Part shown: positions 18,578 to 27,202 of the stretch, in pieces
How the letters are laid out: each line of letters begins with the position of its first letter
Position numbering within the stretch: position 1 is the first letter of the stretch
NCBI RefSeq assembly: GCF_000400715.1
Contig: NZ_KE007347.1
Span: 691,680 to 755,679 of the forward strand
Direction of reading: 5' to 3'
DNA: 64,000 bases
DNA from: Acinetobacter genomosp. 15BJ
GTDB taxonomy: Bacteria; Pseudomonadota; Gammaproteobacteria; Pseudomonadales; Moraxellaceae
The notes under the pieces: model-generated
What the model was told of the DNA's origin: nothing
Database searches by the model: none
What the model saw: only the letters and a program-made list of their open reading frames with translations
Made by a program: the position numbers and the translations under genes

Positions 18578-19630
18578 ATGCAATTCTTTGACGATTCTTT
18601 GCACCCAGAAAATATGGAAAAAGTAGTGATTACCGTTGCGCCGTATGGCCCAGAGTGGATGCCAGAAGACTTTCCTGAAGATATTCCGGTTACTATGGAT
18701 GAGCAGATTCAGAAAGCGGTGGAATGCTATGAAGCAGGCGCAACAGTGCTGCATTTGCATGTGCGGGAACTGGATGGTAAAGGTTCTAAACGCTTGTCTA
18801 AGTTTAATGAACTGATCGCTGGGGTTCGTGAAGCCGTCCCAGACATGATTATTCAAGTCGGTGGCTCGATCTCCTTTGCACCTGAAAGTGAGGGTGAGGC
18901 AGCTTTGTGGCTGAGTGATGATACCCGTCATATGCTGGCTGAATTAACACCAAAACCTGATCAGGTCACTGTCGCAATTAACACCACACAAATGAATATT
19001 ATGGAATTGCTCTACCCAGAATATTTAGAAGGTACGTCTTTGGCTCATCCAGCAATTCAGGAAGCTTATGCTGAAATGACTGTACCAGCTGGGCCTGCAT
19101 GGGTCGCAGAGCATTTAAAACGCCTTTGCCAAAATAATATTCAACCGCATTTTCAACTGACTGGAATGCATGGCCTAGAGACCTTAGAACGGATGGTACG
19201 TAAAGGCTTATACATGGGGCCATTGAATTTAACTTGGATCGGGATTGGTGGTGGTTTTGATGGGCCAAATCCATTTAACTTCTTTAATTTTATTCACCGT
19301 GTACCTGATGGTTGCACACTGACTTCGGAATCATTGCTTAAAAATGTATTGCCATTCAATACCATGTCGATGGCGATGGGTTTTCATGCACGGGTTGGTA
19401 ATGAAGATACCATTATCGATCATCGTGGTCAGCGTTTCTCATCTGTACAGCAAATTCAGCAAACTGTACGTATTGCACATGAATTAGGCCGTGAAGTAGC
19501 AACAGGCCCAGAAGCACGAGAAATCTACCGAATTGGTGTGCAATATCAAAGTATTGAAGAAACCTTGCAAGCCAATGGTATGTCACCAAATCGTCAACCA
19601 AAGCAAAAAGGTGTGCCTCAGCGCCATTAA
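18578..19630 (+). CDS. BKACE (DUF849) beta-keto acid cleavage enzyme
   Basis: 350 residues, the usual family length being 270-350. The HLHVRELDG segment supplies the zinc-binding HxH motif and QVGGS and GIGGGFDGPN are conserved TIM-barrel loops. BKACE proteins, first known as 3-keto-5-aminohexanoate cleavage enzymes, condense a beta-keto acid with acetyl-CoA to give acetoacetate and a new acyl-CoA. The Arg-Glu after the HxHxR differs from the common Arg-Asp, which fits a sub-family with its own substrate. Start at 18578 because AGGAG sits directly against the earlier ATG (18572) and six bases before this one. The preceding dioxygenase may generate its keto-acid substrate. Confidence 0.9.
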   Translation: MQFFDDSLHPENMEKVVITVAPYGPEWMPEDFPEDIPVTMDEQIQKAVECYEAGATVLHLHVRELDGKGSKRLSKFNELIAGVREAVPDMIIQVGGSISFAPESEGEAALWLSDDTRHMLAELTPKPDQVTVAINTTQMNIMELLYPEYLEGTSLAHPAIQEAYAEMTVPAGPAWVAEHLKRLCQNNIQPHFQLTGMHGLETLERMVRKGLYMGPLNLTWIGIGGGFDGPNPFNFFNFIHRVPDGCTLTSESLLKNVLPFNTMSMAMGFHARVGNEDTIIDHRGQRFSSVQQIQQTVRIAHELGREVATGPEAREIYRIGVQYQSIEETLQANGMSPNRQPKQKGVPQRH

Positions 19631-19749
19631 GCCTGAGCAATAATGGATTGAACGTCAAAATAAAATGCAGTACGCAGCAAGTGTATTCAAATAGCAAGCC
19701 ACGTACTGCAATTAAAAATAGAAATCATAACAATGACAAGGAGGTCCCT

Positions 19750-21090
19750 ATGGGTGCTCATCCATATACCGTACATACGGATCATGTCGATAACCCGATC
19801 GATGTACCACGACGTTATGCGTGGTTAGTATTTGCGCTAACATTTGGCTTGTTGATTTCAGACTATATGTCTCGGCAAGTGCTAAATGCCGTATTTCCAT
19901 TGATTAAAACTGAATGGGCCTTGACCGATAGTCAACTTGGCTTATTAAGCGGCATTGTCGCGCTGATGGTCGGTATTTTAACGTTGCCTTTATCCTTACT
20001 GGCGGATCGTTTCGGGCGTGTGAAAAGCTTGGTCATTATGGCGGTGCTATGGAGTTTGGCGACCTTGGGTTGTGCTGTTGCTGAAAACTATCAGCAAATG
20101 TTTGTGGCCCGTTTTATGGTCGGTGTGGGTGAGGCTGCTTATGGCAGTGTTGGCATTGCAGTGGTGGTGGCAATTTTTCCACGCGAAATGCGGGCTACGC
20201 TGGCCAGTGCATTTATGGCTGGTGGAGTATTCGGCTCATTTCTCGGCATGGCACTAGGCGGTGTGATGGCTGAGCATTTTGGCTGGCGCTGGGCATTTGG
20301 TGGCATGGCGTTGTTTGGTTTGATCTTGGCTTTGCTTTATCCCATGGTGGTTAAAGAAAAAAGAGTCAACCTAAGCAGCAAAACATCCCACAACGTTCAG
20401 AAACAGCAACAGAGCAAACAGTGCTTAAGCACGATTTATTCAAGTCGATCAGTGATCGCAACTTATATTGGTAGTGGTTTTCAACTGTTTGTTGGCGGCA
20501 CCGTCATTGTGTGGATGCCGAGTTATTTAAATCGTTATTACGGCATGAATACCGATTCTGCAGGTGTGCTGGCCGCCGTGATTGTACTGTGTAGTGCCGT
20601 CGGGAGCATTCTATGCGGCGTGCTCAGTGATCGATTTGGTCAAAACTGCCCAGATCGTAAGGTGAGTTTAGCGATTGGCTACTGTATCGGGAGCTGTTTA
20701 CTGCTTTCGATTGCGTTTGCAATGCCAGCAGGAAAATCTCAATTGTTGCTGATATGCATGGGAATGTTTATTGCGTTGGGAACCAATGGTCCATCCAGCG
20801 CGATGGTGGCTAATCTGACGCATAACAGCGTCCATAGTACGGCTTTCGCGACCTTAACCTTAGCCAATAATTTGTTGGGATTGGCACTCGGTCCTCTGGT
20901 CATCGGCAAGTTCTCCGATGTGATTGGTTTAGATCATGCCTTTCAATTGATGCCTTTAGTCAGCATTGTGGCAGCAGCCGTATTTCTCTATGCCAAGAAT
21001 TACTATCACCAAGATATTGCACGACTGACTGAGCAAGCAGTTTTACCCAATCTAGACAGCACTCGTTCATGTGGTGCGGAAGAAAAATGA
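19750..21090 (+). CDS. MFS transporter (probable organic anion uptake)
   Basis: 446 residues with twelve predicted helices. The signature between helices 2 and 3 (GILTLPLSLLADRFGRVKSL) and its copy in the second half (GSILCGVLSDRFGQNCPDRK) are those of the major facilitator superfamily; the N-terminal RRYAWLVFALTFGLLISDYMSRQVLNAV resembles the anion:cation symporter branch. Start at 19750, which has AAGGAGG upstream; the open frame runs on to 19648 without one. Its place between BKACE and the DsbA/Rieske genes suggests it takes up the substrate of this pathway. The 118 bases before it hold no other gene. Confidence 0.88.
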   Translation: MGAHPYTVHTDHVDNPIDVPRRYAWLVFALTFGLLISDYMSRQVLNAVFPLIKTEWALTDSQLGLLSGIVALMVGILTLPLSLLADRFGRVKSLVIMAVLWSLATLGCAVAENYQQMFVARFMVGVGEAAYGSVGIAVVVAIFPREMRATLASAFMAGGVFGSFLGMALGGVMAEHFGWRWAFGGMALFGLILALLYPMVVKEKRVNLSSKTSHNVQKQQQSKQCLSTIYSSRSVIATYIGSGFQLFVGGTVIVWMPSYLNRYYGMNTDSAGVLAAVIVLCSAVGSILCGVLSDRFGQNCPDRKVSLAIGYCIGSCLLLSIAFAMPAGKSQLLLICMGMFIALGTNGPSSAMVANLTHNSVHSTAFATLTLANNLLGLALGPLVIGKFSDVIGLDHAFQLMPLVSIVAAAVFLYAKNYYHQDIARLTEQAVLPNLDSTRSCGAEEK

Positions 21091-21734
21091 TGATGCGTGA
21101 ATTAAATATCGATGTCTTTTTTGATTTTATTTGTCCGTGGTGCTTGATCGGCAAACGTCAGTTACAGGCTGCAATTGCGCAATTACAGCAAAGTGATCCT
21201 GAGGTTGAAGTCATTGTACATTGGCATGGTATGCAGTTACTTCCTGAGATTCCGATAGCGGGTGTCGATTTCAAACAGTTCTATCAAAAACGATTGGGCA
21301 GTCTGGATGCTGTAAAACAACGCCAAACTCAAGTGCGTCAGGCAGCCAAGACAGTTGGCGTCGAGCTGCGTTTTGAAAAAATCAAATGGATGCCAAATAC
21401 GGCTCAAGCTCATCATGTGTTTCAAAGCGTTTTTACACTGGGAACAGCGCAGCAAGCGGAGCATTTACTGGAACAGCTCTTTGCTGCCTATTTCGAAGCA
21501 GGTGAAAACCTAGGAGATAGTGCTGTGCTGAAAAGAATTCTCAAGCAATGTGGTTACTCGGTGAATGAACAGGGCCGTGGATGGTCGGAAGTCAATCCGT
21601 CTTTTCAGTCGACCTATACAGGGGCAAATGGCGTGCCTTATTTTATTTTTGATGGTTATCTGACCTTGGCTGGTGCGCATTCAGTCGATGTGCTCTATCA
21701 AGCCATGTTAGAAGCCTTGGTGGTACAAGGATAA
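21087..21734 (+). CDS. DsbA-family (FrnE/HCCA isomerase-like) thioredoxin-fold protein
   Basis: 215 residues without a signal peptide, so cytoplasmic. The CPWC active-site motif follows the first strand (DVFFDFICPWCLIGKRQL) and the C-terminal GANGVPYFIFDG carries the cis-Pro loop. This is the FrnE branch of the DsbA fold, relatives of 2-hydroxychromene-2-carboxylate isomerase, some of which act as cytosolic disulfide isomerases or glutathione-dependent isomerases. It overlaps the MFS stop codon (ATGA), so it is translationally coupled. Three consecutive ATG codons (21087, 21090, 21093) make the exact start uncertain by two residues. Confidence 0.88.
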   Translation: MMMRELNIDVFFDFICPWCLIGKRQLQAAIAQLQQSDPEVEVIVHWHGMQLLPEIPIAGVDFKQFYQKRLGSLDAVKQRQTQVRQAAKTVGVELRFEKIKWMPNTAQAHHVFQSVFTLGTAQQAEHLLEQLFAAYFEAGENLGDSAVLKRILKQCGYSVNEQGRGWSEVNPSFQSTYTGANGVPYFIFDGYLTLAGAHSVDVLYQAMLEALVVQG

Positions 21735-21739
21735 GGGCA

Positions 21740-22066
21740 ATGACTATTCGTTTTCAGGTTCCACAAGAAAAAATCCCAGTATCAGGGGCGAGAGCCTTTC
21801 TCCAAATTGAAGGAAAAAATATTGCACTGTTTCATATTGGTACGCAGTTTTATGCGATTGAGGATCGTTGTCCACATCAAGGTGCATCTTTATTTAGTGG
21901 CAAATTAGAAGGGCAAACGATTCGTTGTTGTGCCCATGGTTTGGTTTTTGATCTGGCGACGGGATATATGTTGAATTCAAAGCATTTAAAAGTGGCGGCC
22001 TATCCGGTTGAAGTCGATGCAGCGCAGCTATTTATCCTGATCGGTTCAGGAGAAAACAATGACTAA
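21740..22066 (+). CDS. Rieske-type [2Fe-2S] ferredoxin
   Basis: 108 residues, a stand-alone Rieske fold. The ligands are intact: CPHQGA (Cys-X-His) and CCAHG (Cys-X2-His), separated by 16 residues, both in the usual loops. Such small soluble Rieske proteins donate electrons to oxygenases or reductases. No large Rieske oxygenase alpha subunit is in the cluster, so its partner is unclear: the quinone oxidoreductase-like protein at the head of the operon could be the reductant. AAGGG precedes the start, five bases after the DsbA-like gene. Its last eight bases overlap the start of the YeiH gene. Confidence 0.9.
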   Translation: MTIRFQVPQEKIPVSGARAFLQIEGKNIALFHIGTQFYAIEDRCPHQGASLFSGKLEGQTIRCCAHGLVFDLATGYMLNSKHLKVAAYPVEVDAAQLFILIGSGENND

Positions 22067-23063
22067 ATTCATGGATTTTCGTCTGCGCACCCGTGAGTTG
22101 ATGCCAGGCCTTATTGTCAGTACCGTTGTTGCAGCAGCGGCTTGTTTTCTATCAGAGCATTATGGTGCACCTGTGATGTTATTTGCTTTGCTGTTGGGAA
22201 TGGGTTTGAACTTTCTTTCTAGTGAAAGTCAATGTAAAGCAGGCATCGAATTTACGGCACGAACAGTGTTACGCATCGGGATTGCCTTGTTGGGGATGCG
22301 GATTACGCTAGGACAAATTACCGCGTTGGGCTGGCAACCGATTGTACTGGTGATCACATTGGTGATCGTGACGATTTCAGTTTCAGTAATCACGGCTAAA
22401 ATTCTGGGTTTTAAAAAACTTTTCGGGATGTTGACCGGCGGTGCAACTGCAATTTGTGGTGCATCAGCAGCCTTAGCGCTTTCCGCTGCATTTCCTCAAC
22501 ATCCTCAAAAAGAAAAAGCCACGCTATTCACTGTCATTGGTGTTTCTGCACTGTCCACGTTGGCTATGATTGTTTATCCGATGATTGCACGATGGTTAGA
22601 ACTATCGCCACAGCAGGCAGGTGTATTTTTAGGGGCAACTATCCATGACGTCGCACAGGTGGTTGGAGCGGGTTATAGCATGTCGCCAGAAACAGGTGAT
22701 ACTGCAACCGTAGTTAAATTGATGCGGGTTGCCATGTTATTGCCTGTCATTATTTGTGCGGCAATGATCACGCGTATGCAAGGCGGAGACGCTACAGGCA
22801 AACATCCACCTTTATTGCCTTGGTTTGCCGTTGGTTTTTTAGTTCTTGTCTGTATTAATAGCACGGGTTGGGTTCCAAGCATGCTACAGCAAGGGGTGAA
22901 TGAATTATCGAAATGGTGTTTGGTGATTGCAATTAGTGCCTTAGGCATGAAAACACAACTGAAGGAACTGGCCTCTGTTGGAATTAAACCAATTTTGCTG
23001 ATGCTGGGTGAAACCATTTTCTTGGTGGTATTGGTCTTGCTATTGATGCATTGGATGTTCTAG
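22059..23063 (+). CDS. YeiH/UPF0324-family putative sulfate/sulfite exporter
   Basis: 334 residues, about ten membrane helices. GMRITLGQITALGW, GGATAICGASAALALSAAFP and GATIHDVAQVVGAGYSMS are the conserved blocks of the YeiH/YadS (COG2855) family. A member of this family (TauZ) has been proposed to export sulfite or sulfate in taurine-degrading bacteria. It overlaps the Rieske gene by eight bases, so it belongs to the same operon, which also contains a TauD-type dioxygenase. That pairing hints that sulfur oxyanion is released by the pathway. Two hairpins follow directly and end the operon. Confidence 0.88.
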   Translation: MTKFMDFRLRTRELMPGLIVSTVVAAAACFLSEHYGAPVMLFALLLGMGLNFLSSESQCKAGIEFTARTVLRIGIALLGMRITLGQITALGWQPIVLVITLVIVTISVSVITAKILGFKKLFGMLTGGATAICGASAALALSAAFPQHPQKEKATLFTVIGVSALSTLAMIVYPMIARWLELSPQQAGVFLGATIHDVAQVVGAGYSMSPETGDTATVVKLMRVAMLLPVIICAAMITRMQGGDATGKHPPLLPWFAVGFLVLVCINSTGWVPSMLQQGVNELSKWCLVIAISALGMKTQLKELASVGIKPILLMLGETIFLVVLVLLLMHWMF

Positions 23064-23071
23064 AGACTATT

Positions 23072-23093
23072 ATCTCATCAATATGAGATTTTT
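23072..23093 (+). terminator. Hairpin terminator after the YeiH gene
   Basis: ATCTCAT and ATGAGAT form a seven-base stem with a four-base loop, directly followed by TTTTT. It starts eight bases after the YeiH stop codon and reads in that direction. Confidence 0.65.
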
Positions 23094-23130
23094 GAGATCA
23101 AAGACGAAGTAAATCAGCTTTGATCTCAAA
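23091..23130. terminator. Long perfect inverted repeat between convergent genes (bidirectional terminator)
   Basis: TTTGAGATCAAAG (23091-23103) is exactly repeated in inverse at 23118-23130 with a 14-base loop. It lies between the convergent YeiH and AraC-type genes. The AT-rich flanks allow it to stop transcription from either side; it overlaps the T-run of the first hairpin. Confidence 0.65.
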
Positions 23131-23151
23131 GTTTTGTATGGCTTGTAATCA

Positions 23152-24168
23152 TCATGATTTCATAACAGATTTGTTGTTATTCCGCCAAGTGGTCGGTGAC
23201 ATACCAAATTCACTGCTAAACCAACGAGTAAATGAACTTGGCATTGAATAACCTAAAATATCCGAAACTTGCCCAAGCGAATAATTCAGGTTTTTGAGAT
23301 AGCGGAAAACCAGATTGCGGCGCACATCGTTGATCAACACACTGAAGTTGGTATGTGCGGCTTCCAAACGGCGCTGCAGGGTACGGACGTTGATGCCATG
23401 AGTATGGGCGACTTGATCAATAGTGGCCCGTCCCATAGGCAACAGCAGATGAATACTTTTACGAATATCAAAAATAATCGAAGATTCACTTTCCCGATGT
23501 AATAGATCCGTCTCAAGAAAGCGTTTGGCATGTGCCAGCATCGTGGTATTGGCGTGTGGATTGGTTTTATCTAATTCCGTTGCATTGCAAACAATACCGT
23601 TAAATTCGCTGCCAAACTCTAGCGAACAACCAAACATACGTTGGTGCATCGCCGTATCATGTGGGGCATCATGGGTAAAGTGAATACTCAAAGGGTGCCA
23701 TTTCTGCAAAAAAGCAGCACAGAAGCGGTGGGTAATGCCTAAAGCAAGCTCGATGGCTTGGCGACTGTATTCTGTCGCTGTGGTAATCACTTCAACTCGA
23801 ATAATGACGGTATGACCGACTTCTTCAATATACATTTCCAATGCGTTATTGATTAGATTTCGATACTGCACAAGGGTGTATAAGCCATCACGCAAGGTAT
23901 GTTGATAACTCAATAATAAACTCAGCTCACCAAAATCTGCGAGTTGGCGTTGTTCTGCCATATGCAAACCGAAGTATTCACAACCACTCAATTGGGCTGA
24001 TTGTTCCAGCAGCGTCACCGCTTTGTCTACGGGAATACGCTGTGTACTGTCTTGTAGCTGTGCAGGATAAATGCCTGCATCGGACAACAGTTGGTATGGA
24101 TTCAGGTCTAAATGCTGGCTGACATCTAAATAATTTTTAAGCACAGCAGTATGGGCAAGTGGCACCAT
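23152..24168 (-). CDS. AraC-family transcriptional regulator
   Basis: 338 residues. The N-terminal two-thirds match the arabinose-binding-like ligand domain of the OruR/ArgR/ToxT branch (AHTAVLKNYLDVSQHLDLNPYQ); the C-terminus holds the double helix-turn-helix of AraC proteins (ATIDQVAHTHGINVRTLQRRL, then LGQVSDILGYSMPSSFTRWF). Start is the ATG whose complement is at 24166-24168. It is convergent with the dioxygenase-BKACE operon and divergent from the hydrolase/DUF1302 genes 300 bases away, so it may regulate the latter. Effector unknown. Confidence 0.9.
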   Translation of the reverse strand: MVPLAHTAVLKNYLDVSQHLDLNPYQLLSDAGIYPAQLQDSTQRIPVDKAVTLLEQSAQLSGCEYFGLHMAEQRQLADFGELSLLLSYQHTLRDGLYTLVQYRNLINNALEMYIEEVGHTVIIRVEVITTATEYSRQAIELALGITHRFCAAFLQKWHPLSIHFTHDAPHDTAMHQRMFGCSLEFGSEFNGIVCNATELDKTNPHANTTMLAHAKRFLETDLLHRESESSIIFDIRKSIHLLLPMGRATIDQVAHTHGINVRTLQRRLEAAHTNFSVLINDVRRNLVFRYLKNLNYSLGQVSDILGYSMPSSFTRWFSSEFGMSPTTWRNNNKSVMKS

Positions 24169-24468
24169 GCTGATCTCCAGATTTCTAAAAATAACCTTCC
24201 TAGTTATGCCTTATTTATAACTAAAATATGGTGTTTGGAAAAGTACTAAGACTGACATAAATTGATGTTGGCATGATGATTGTTGTTTTTGAAGCGACTT
24301 TTTCTGCAAAGCATATTGATATATATGAGATCGTTTGAAGTGTGCTGTCATCAAATGAAAAGTGCCTGTCGTGCCATGTATATCCGTCGCTCTATTGACC
24401 CTCTATGTTGAATATGACGTGATGCGTCCCCGTTATTTTTATCAAAGCAAGGGTTGAGTGGTGTAAAG
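24169..24468. other. Divergent intergenic region, AraC regulator / hydrolase
   Basis: 300 bases separating two divergent genes. It has an AGTTAT-N9-ATAACT inverted repeat (24202-24222) about 35 bases before the AraC start, a possible operator. I see no gene, no convincing terminator and no clear -35/-10 pair elsewhere in it. Confidence 0.35.
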
Positions 24469-25062
24469 ATGGAAAAAATACAAACAAAGGCAACGGTTTT
24501 AATTATCCCCGGTTTGCGTGACCATGTCGCTTCGCATTGGCAAACCATTTTAGAAACACGCTTAGCCAAGGTCCGTTCAGTGCCACCTTTGCAAGAAGAT
24601 AAGCTCAACTGTGCAAAACGTGTTGCTGCAATACAGGCTGAACTGGAAAAAATACAGGGTCCAGTAATTCTGGTGGCGCATAGCGCAGGGGTACTGATGA
24701 CAATACATTGGGCCGCGCGATATCAACACTCTATTCAAGGGGCATTGCTGGTGACACCACCTGACTTGAATGACGTTTGGCCAGAACATTATCCTTCGCC
24801 CAAAATGCTCAGACAAGCAGGATGGTCGCCATTGCCTAATCAAGTGCTGCCATTTCCAAGTATTGTGGCTGCTAGTGTCAATGATCCACTAGCGCATTTT
24901 AATGCAGTGGCGGCAATGGCGAAAACATGGGGCAGTGTATTGATTAATCTAGGTGCTGTTGGACATCTCAATCCTGTATCTGGGTTTGGTCCGTGGTCTC
25001 AGGCAGAACAATTGATTCAGCAATTGGATTGTAAGGTCGATCAACCGAGCCTGATAGCATAA
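24469..25062 (+). CDS. RBBP9/YdeN-family alpha/beta hydrolase
   Basis: 197 residues. Small serine hydrolase of the RBBP9/YdeN family: IIPGLRDHVASHWQ near the N-terminus, nucleophile in VAHSAGV (about residue 73), the acid in SVNDPL and the C-terminal GHLNPVSGFG with the catalytic His. All three catalytic positions appear intact. The family's substrates are poorly known. Start at ATG 24469; an in-frame TTG is at 24454. It precedes the DUF1302 outer-membrane protein by 231 bases, perhaps in the same AraC-controlled unit. Confidence 0.88.
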   Translation: MEKIQTKATVLIIPGLRDHVASHWQTILETRLAKVRSVPPLQEDKLNCAKRVAAIQAELEKIQGPVILVAHSAGVLMTIHWAARYQHSIQGALLVTPPDLNDVWPEHYPSPKMLRQAGWSPLPNQVLPFPSIVAASVNDPLAHFNAVAAMAKTWGSVLINLGAVGHLNPVSGFGPWSQAEQLIQQLDCKVDQPSLIA

Positions 25063-25293
25063 TTAATCTTGCTACAAACCAATCTAAAACATTGTCTTAT
25101 GCCGAGCCATGTTTGGCTAGATTTCTTTGATTTCGCATTTAAGTACAACATGCCTTGAAGCATAAAGACCCATCGGAAGGCAGGGTTTGAGCCCAGTTGC
25201 TTAAAACAAAAATAGAACGACCTGAAAATGATTGCATTTTGCTGAATGGGTCAGGTGTTAATTATTCATACATCATATCGATATGGAGATGGT

Positions 25294-27126
25294 ATGGTTT
25301 GTCATGTTAAACATTCAAATGAACAAGTAACCACTGCTATTTTAGCCCAAACAACGCTGCTGTTGGGATTGCTGTGTTCACTATCAGCTGCTTCAGCAGC
25401 TAGTTATAAAATCAATGAAGACTGGAGTTTAGAGAGCAATACTACGATTGCTCTGGGGGCAAGTTGGAGTACCCAAGCGCCATCAGCCGCATTGTTATAT
25501 AAACCCGATGCCAATCATATTGGCAAAAATGGCATGAGTGTAGATATTAACGGTGATGATGGTCGGGCCAACTTTGATCGCGGAGATGTCATTTCACAAA
25601 TGGTTAAGGGTTTAACGGAATTTCGTTTAAACGGAGCGCAGCAAGGTGCGGTGTTGAGCGCCAAGTATTGGTATGATCATGCCTATGAAACAGGGCACGG
25701 TGATTTAAAGCCTTTCGATGATTCTGAATGGCCAAGCTTGGTTAAGTTTAAAGGAATCGAGTTATGGGATGCCTATCTTTGGAAAAATATCGAATTTGAT
25801 TCCAAGCAATATCTCAACCTGAAACTGGGTAAACATCGCTTGAATTGGGGGAAGTCCCAATTTTTTCAAAATGGCTTGAACTCGGTCAGTGCTTTTGATT
25901 TTGCTGCCATCAATCGACCTGCCAGTGAAGCCAAAGAACGGGTGATTCCGGTCGAGATGTTTTCTTTTGAAGCTGTGATTCAGCCGAACTTAAAATTGGA
26001 AGGATTCTATCAATTTAAGTTTAGGCCGTCGGTGGTGGATGGTTGTGGGACGTTTTTTGCAATTTCAGATTTTGTCCCCGAAAATTGTGGACCGATTATG
26101 TTAACGGTGACACCCGGTGATAACTTAACTGAAACTGCTGCCAAGGCACAAACCTATATTCCTCGTTCAGCCAGTCATTATGCAAAAGACAGTGGGCAAT
26201 ATGGTGTTGCACTGAAACGAAATCTATCGAGCCTGAATCAAGCTGAATTAGGTGTTTATTTCGCCAATTATCATAGTCGGAATGCAAACTTTGATGGTGT
26301 CGCGGTGACTGCTGCTGGCGTTGAAAACTTTAAAACGGCACGTTTTTTTTCTATTTATCCTGAAAATATCAAGATCTATGGTCTAAGCCTGAGTGGAAAG
26401 GTCGGTACAACCCAGCTGTTCAGTGAGTTGAGCTATAAACCCAATCAACCCTTACAGCTGAACGGAACAGATATTGTCTATGCTCAGGTGCTCTCAAAAG
26501 AAACGCCACTTAAACCTGTGGGTGTTGCTGCTGAGTTTGGCGAGTATCTGCAAGGATATGTCCGTTTGCCAGTCACACAACTCTCCATTGGCGCCACTGA
26601 TACCATTACAGGCATTTTAAAAGCAGACCGTTTGTCTTGGGGTGCAGAATTCGCAGTGAATCATATTGCCAATATTGGCAATCATCGTTTTGGCCGAGTT
26701 GGGGTTTTTGGTCGCAGTGAATTATCAACAGGTGCTTATAATTCAGAAACAGGTGATTTTAAGTGTACACCCTATGGAACAGCAAACCTTCCGAATGATG
26801 CTGTTGATCGTTTGAATGATCGTTATTGCAATAAAGACGGTTTTTTTAGTGAATGGTCATATGGTTATCGGCTACGTGCAGCTCTAAGTTATAAAGACCT
26901 TTTACCTGCAACAGTGATTACACCCAGTTTAAGTTTTCGCCATGATCTATCAGGATATAGCCAAAATTTTCAGCAAGGGCAAATGAGTCTGGCTGCCGCA
27001 GTATCGGCCAACTTTAGACAAAAATATTCAGCAGAGGTTATCTATCAAAACTTTTTTGGATCAAATGACTTTAGCACGATTGATGACAGAGACTTTATAT
27101 CACTTGCCTTTAAATACAGTTTTTAA
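25294..27126 (+). CDS. DUF1302-family outer-membrane protein
   Basis: 610 residues. After a basic start it has a hydrophobic signal segment (ILAQTTLLLGLLCSLSAASA, then ASYK), consistent with Sec export. The mature part is rich in alternating polar/aromatic strands, and ends in Phe (LAFKYSF), as outer-membrane beta barrels do. LGKHRLNWGKSQFFQNGLN is a typical DUF1302 block. DUF1302 proteins often lie beside DUF1329 lipoprotein genes in pathways for sterols, terpenes or aromatic compounds; no DUF1329 gene is present here. Start chosen at ATG 25294 (GGAG upstream); the frame is open to 25246. Probable role: uptake of a hydrophobic compound. Confidence 0.85.
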   Translation: MVCHVKHSNEQVTTAILAQTTLLLGLLCSLSAASAASYKINEDWSLESNTTIALGASWSTQAPSAALLYKPDANHIGKNGMSVDINGDDGRANFDRGDVISQMVKGLTEFRLNGAQQGAVLSAKYWYDHAYETGHGDLKPFDDSEWPSLVKFKGIELWDAYLWKNIEFDSKQYLNLKLGKHRLNWGKSQFFQNGLNSVSAFDFAAINRPASEAKERVIPVEMFSFEAVIQPNLKLEGFYQFKFRPSVVDGCGTFFAISDFVPENCGPIMLTVTPGDNLTETAAKAQTYIPRSASHYAKDSGQYGVALKRNLSSLNQAELGVYFANYHSRNANFDGVAVTAAGVENFKTARFFSIYPENIKIYGLSLSGKVGTTQLFSELSYKPNQPLQLNGTDIVYAQVLSKETPLKPVGVAAEFGEYLQGYVRLPVTQLSIGATDTITGILKADRLSWGAEFAVNHIANIGNHRFGRVGVFGRSELSTGAYNSETGDFKCTPYGTANLPNDAVDRLNDRYCNKDGFFSEWSYGYRLRAALSYKDLLPATVITPSLSFRHDLSGYSQNFQQGQMSLAAAVSANFRQKYSAEVIYQNFFGSNDFSTIDDRDFISLAFKYSF

Positions 27127-27149
27127 TTGATTTAAGTAAATTATATAGG

Positions 27150-27187
27150 CATTCAAACAGCATGGCATTCGTCGTGCTGTTTGAATG
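27150..27187. terminator. Bidirectional hairpin between DUF1302 gene and dsdA
   Basis: CATTCAAACAGCA (27150-27162) and TGCTGTTTGAATG (27175-27187) form a perfect 13-base stem with a 12-base loop between two convergent genes. There is only a short T-rich tail, but the position and symmetry fit a shared terminator. Confidence 0.7.
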
Positions 27188-27202
27188 TTTAAATAAAGGG
27201 TT

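Noticed and set aside
25175..25200. GG-N10-GC spacing before the DUF1302 gene as a third sigma-54 promoter
   Set aside because: The -12 side reads GAGC rather than TTGC and no NtrC-like half-site is nearby; likely chance.
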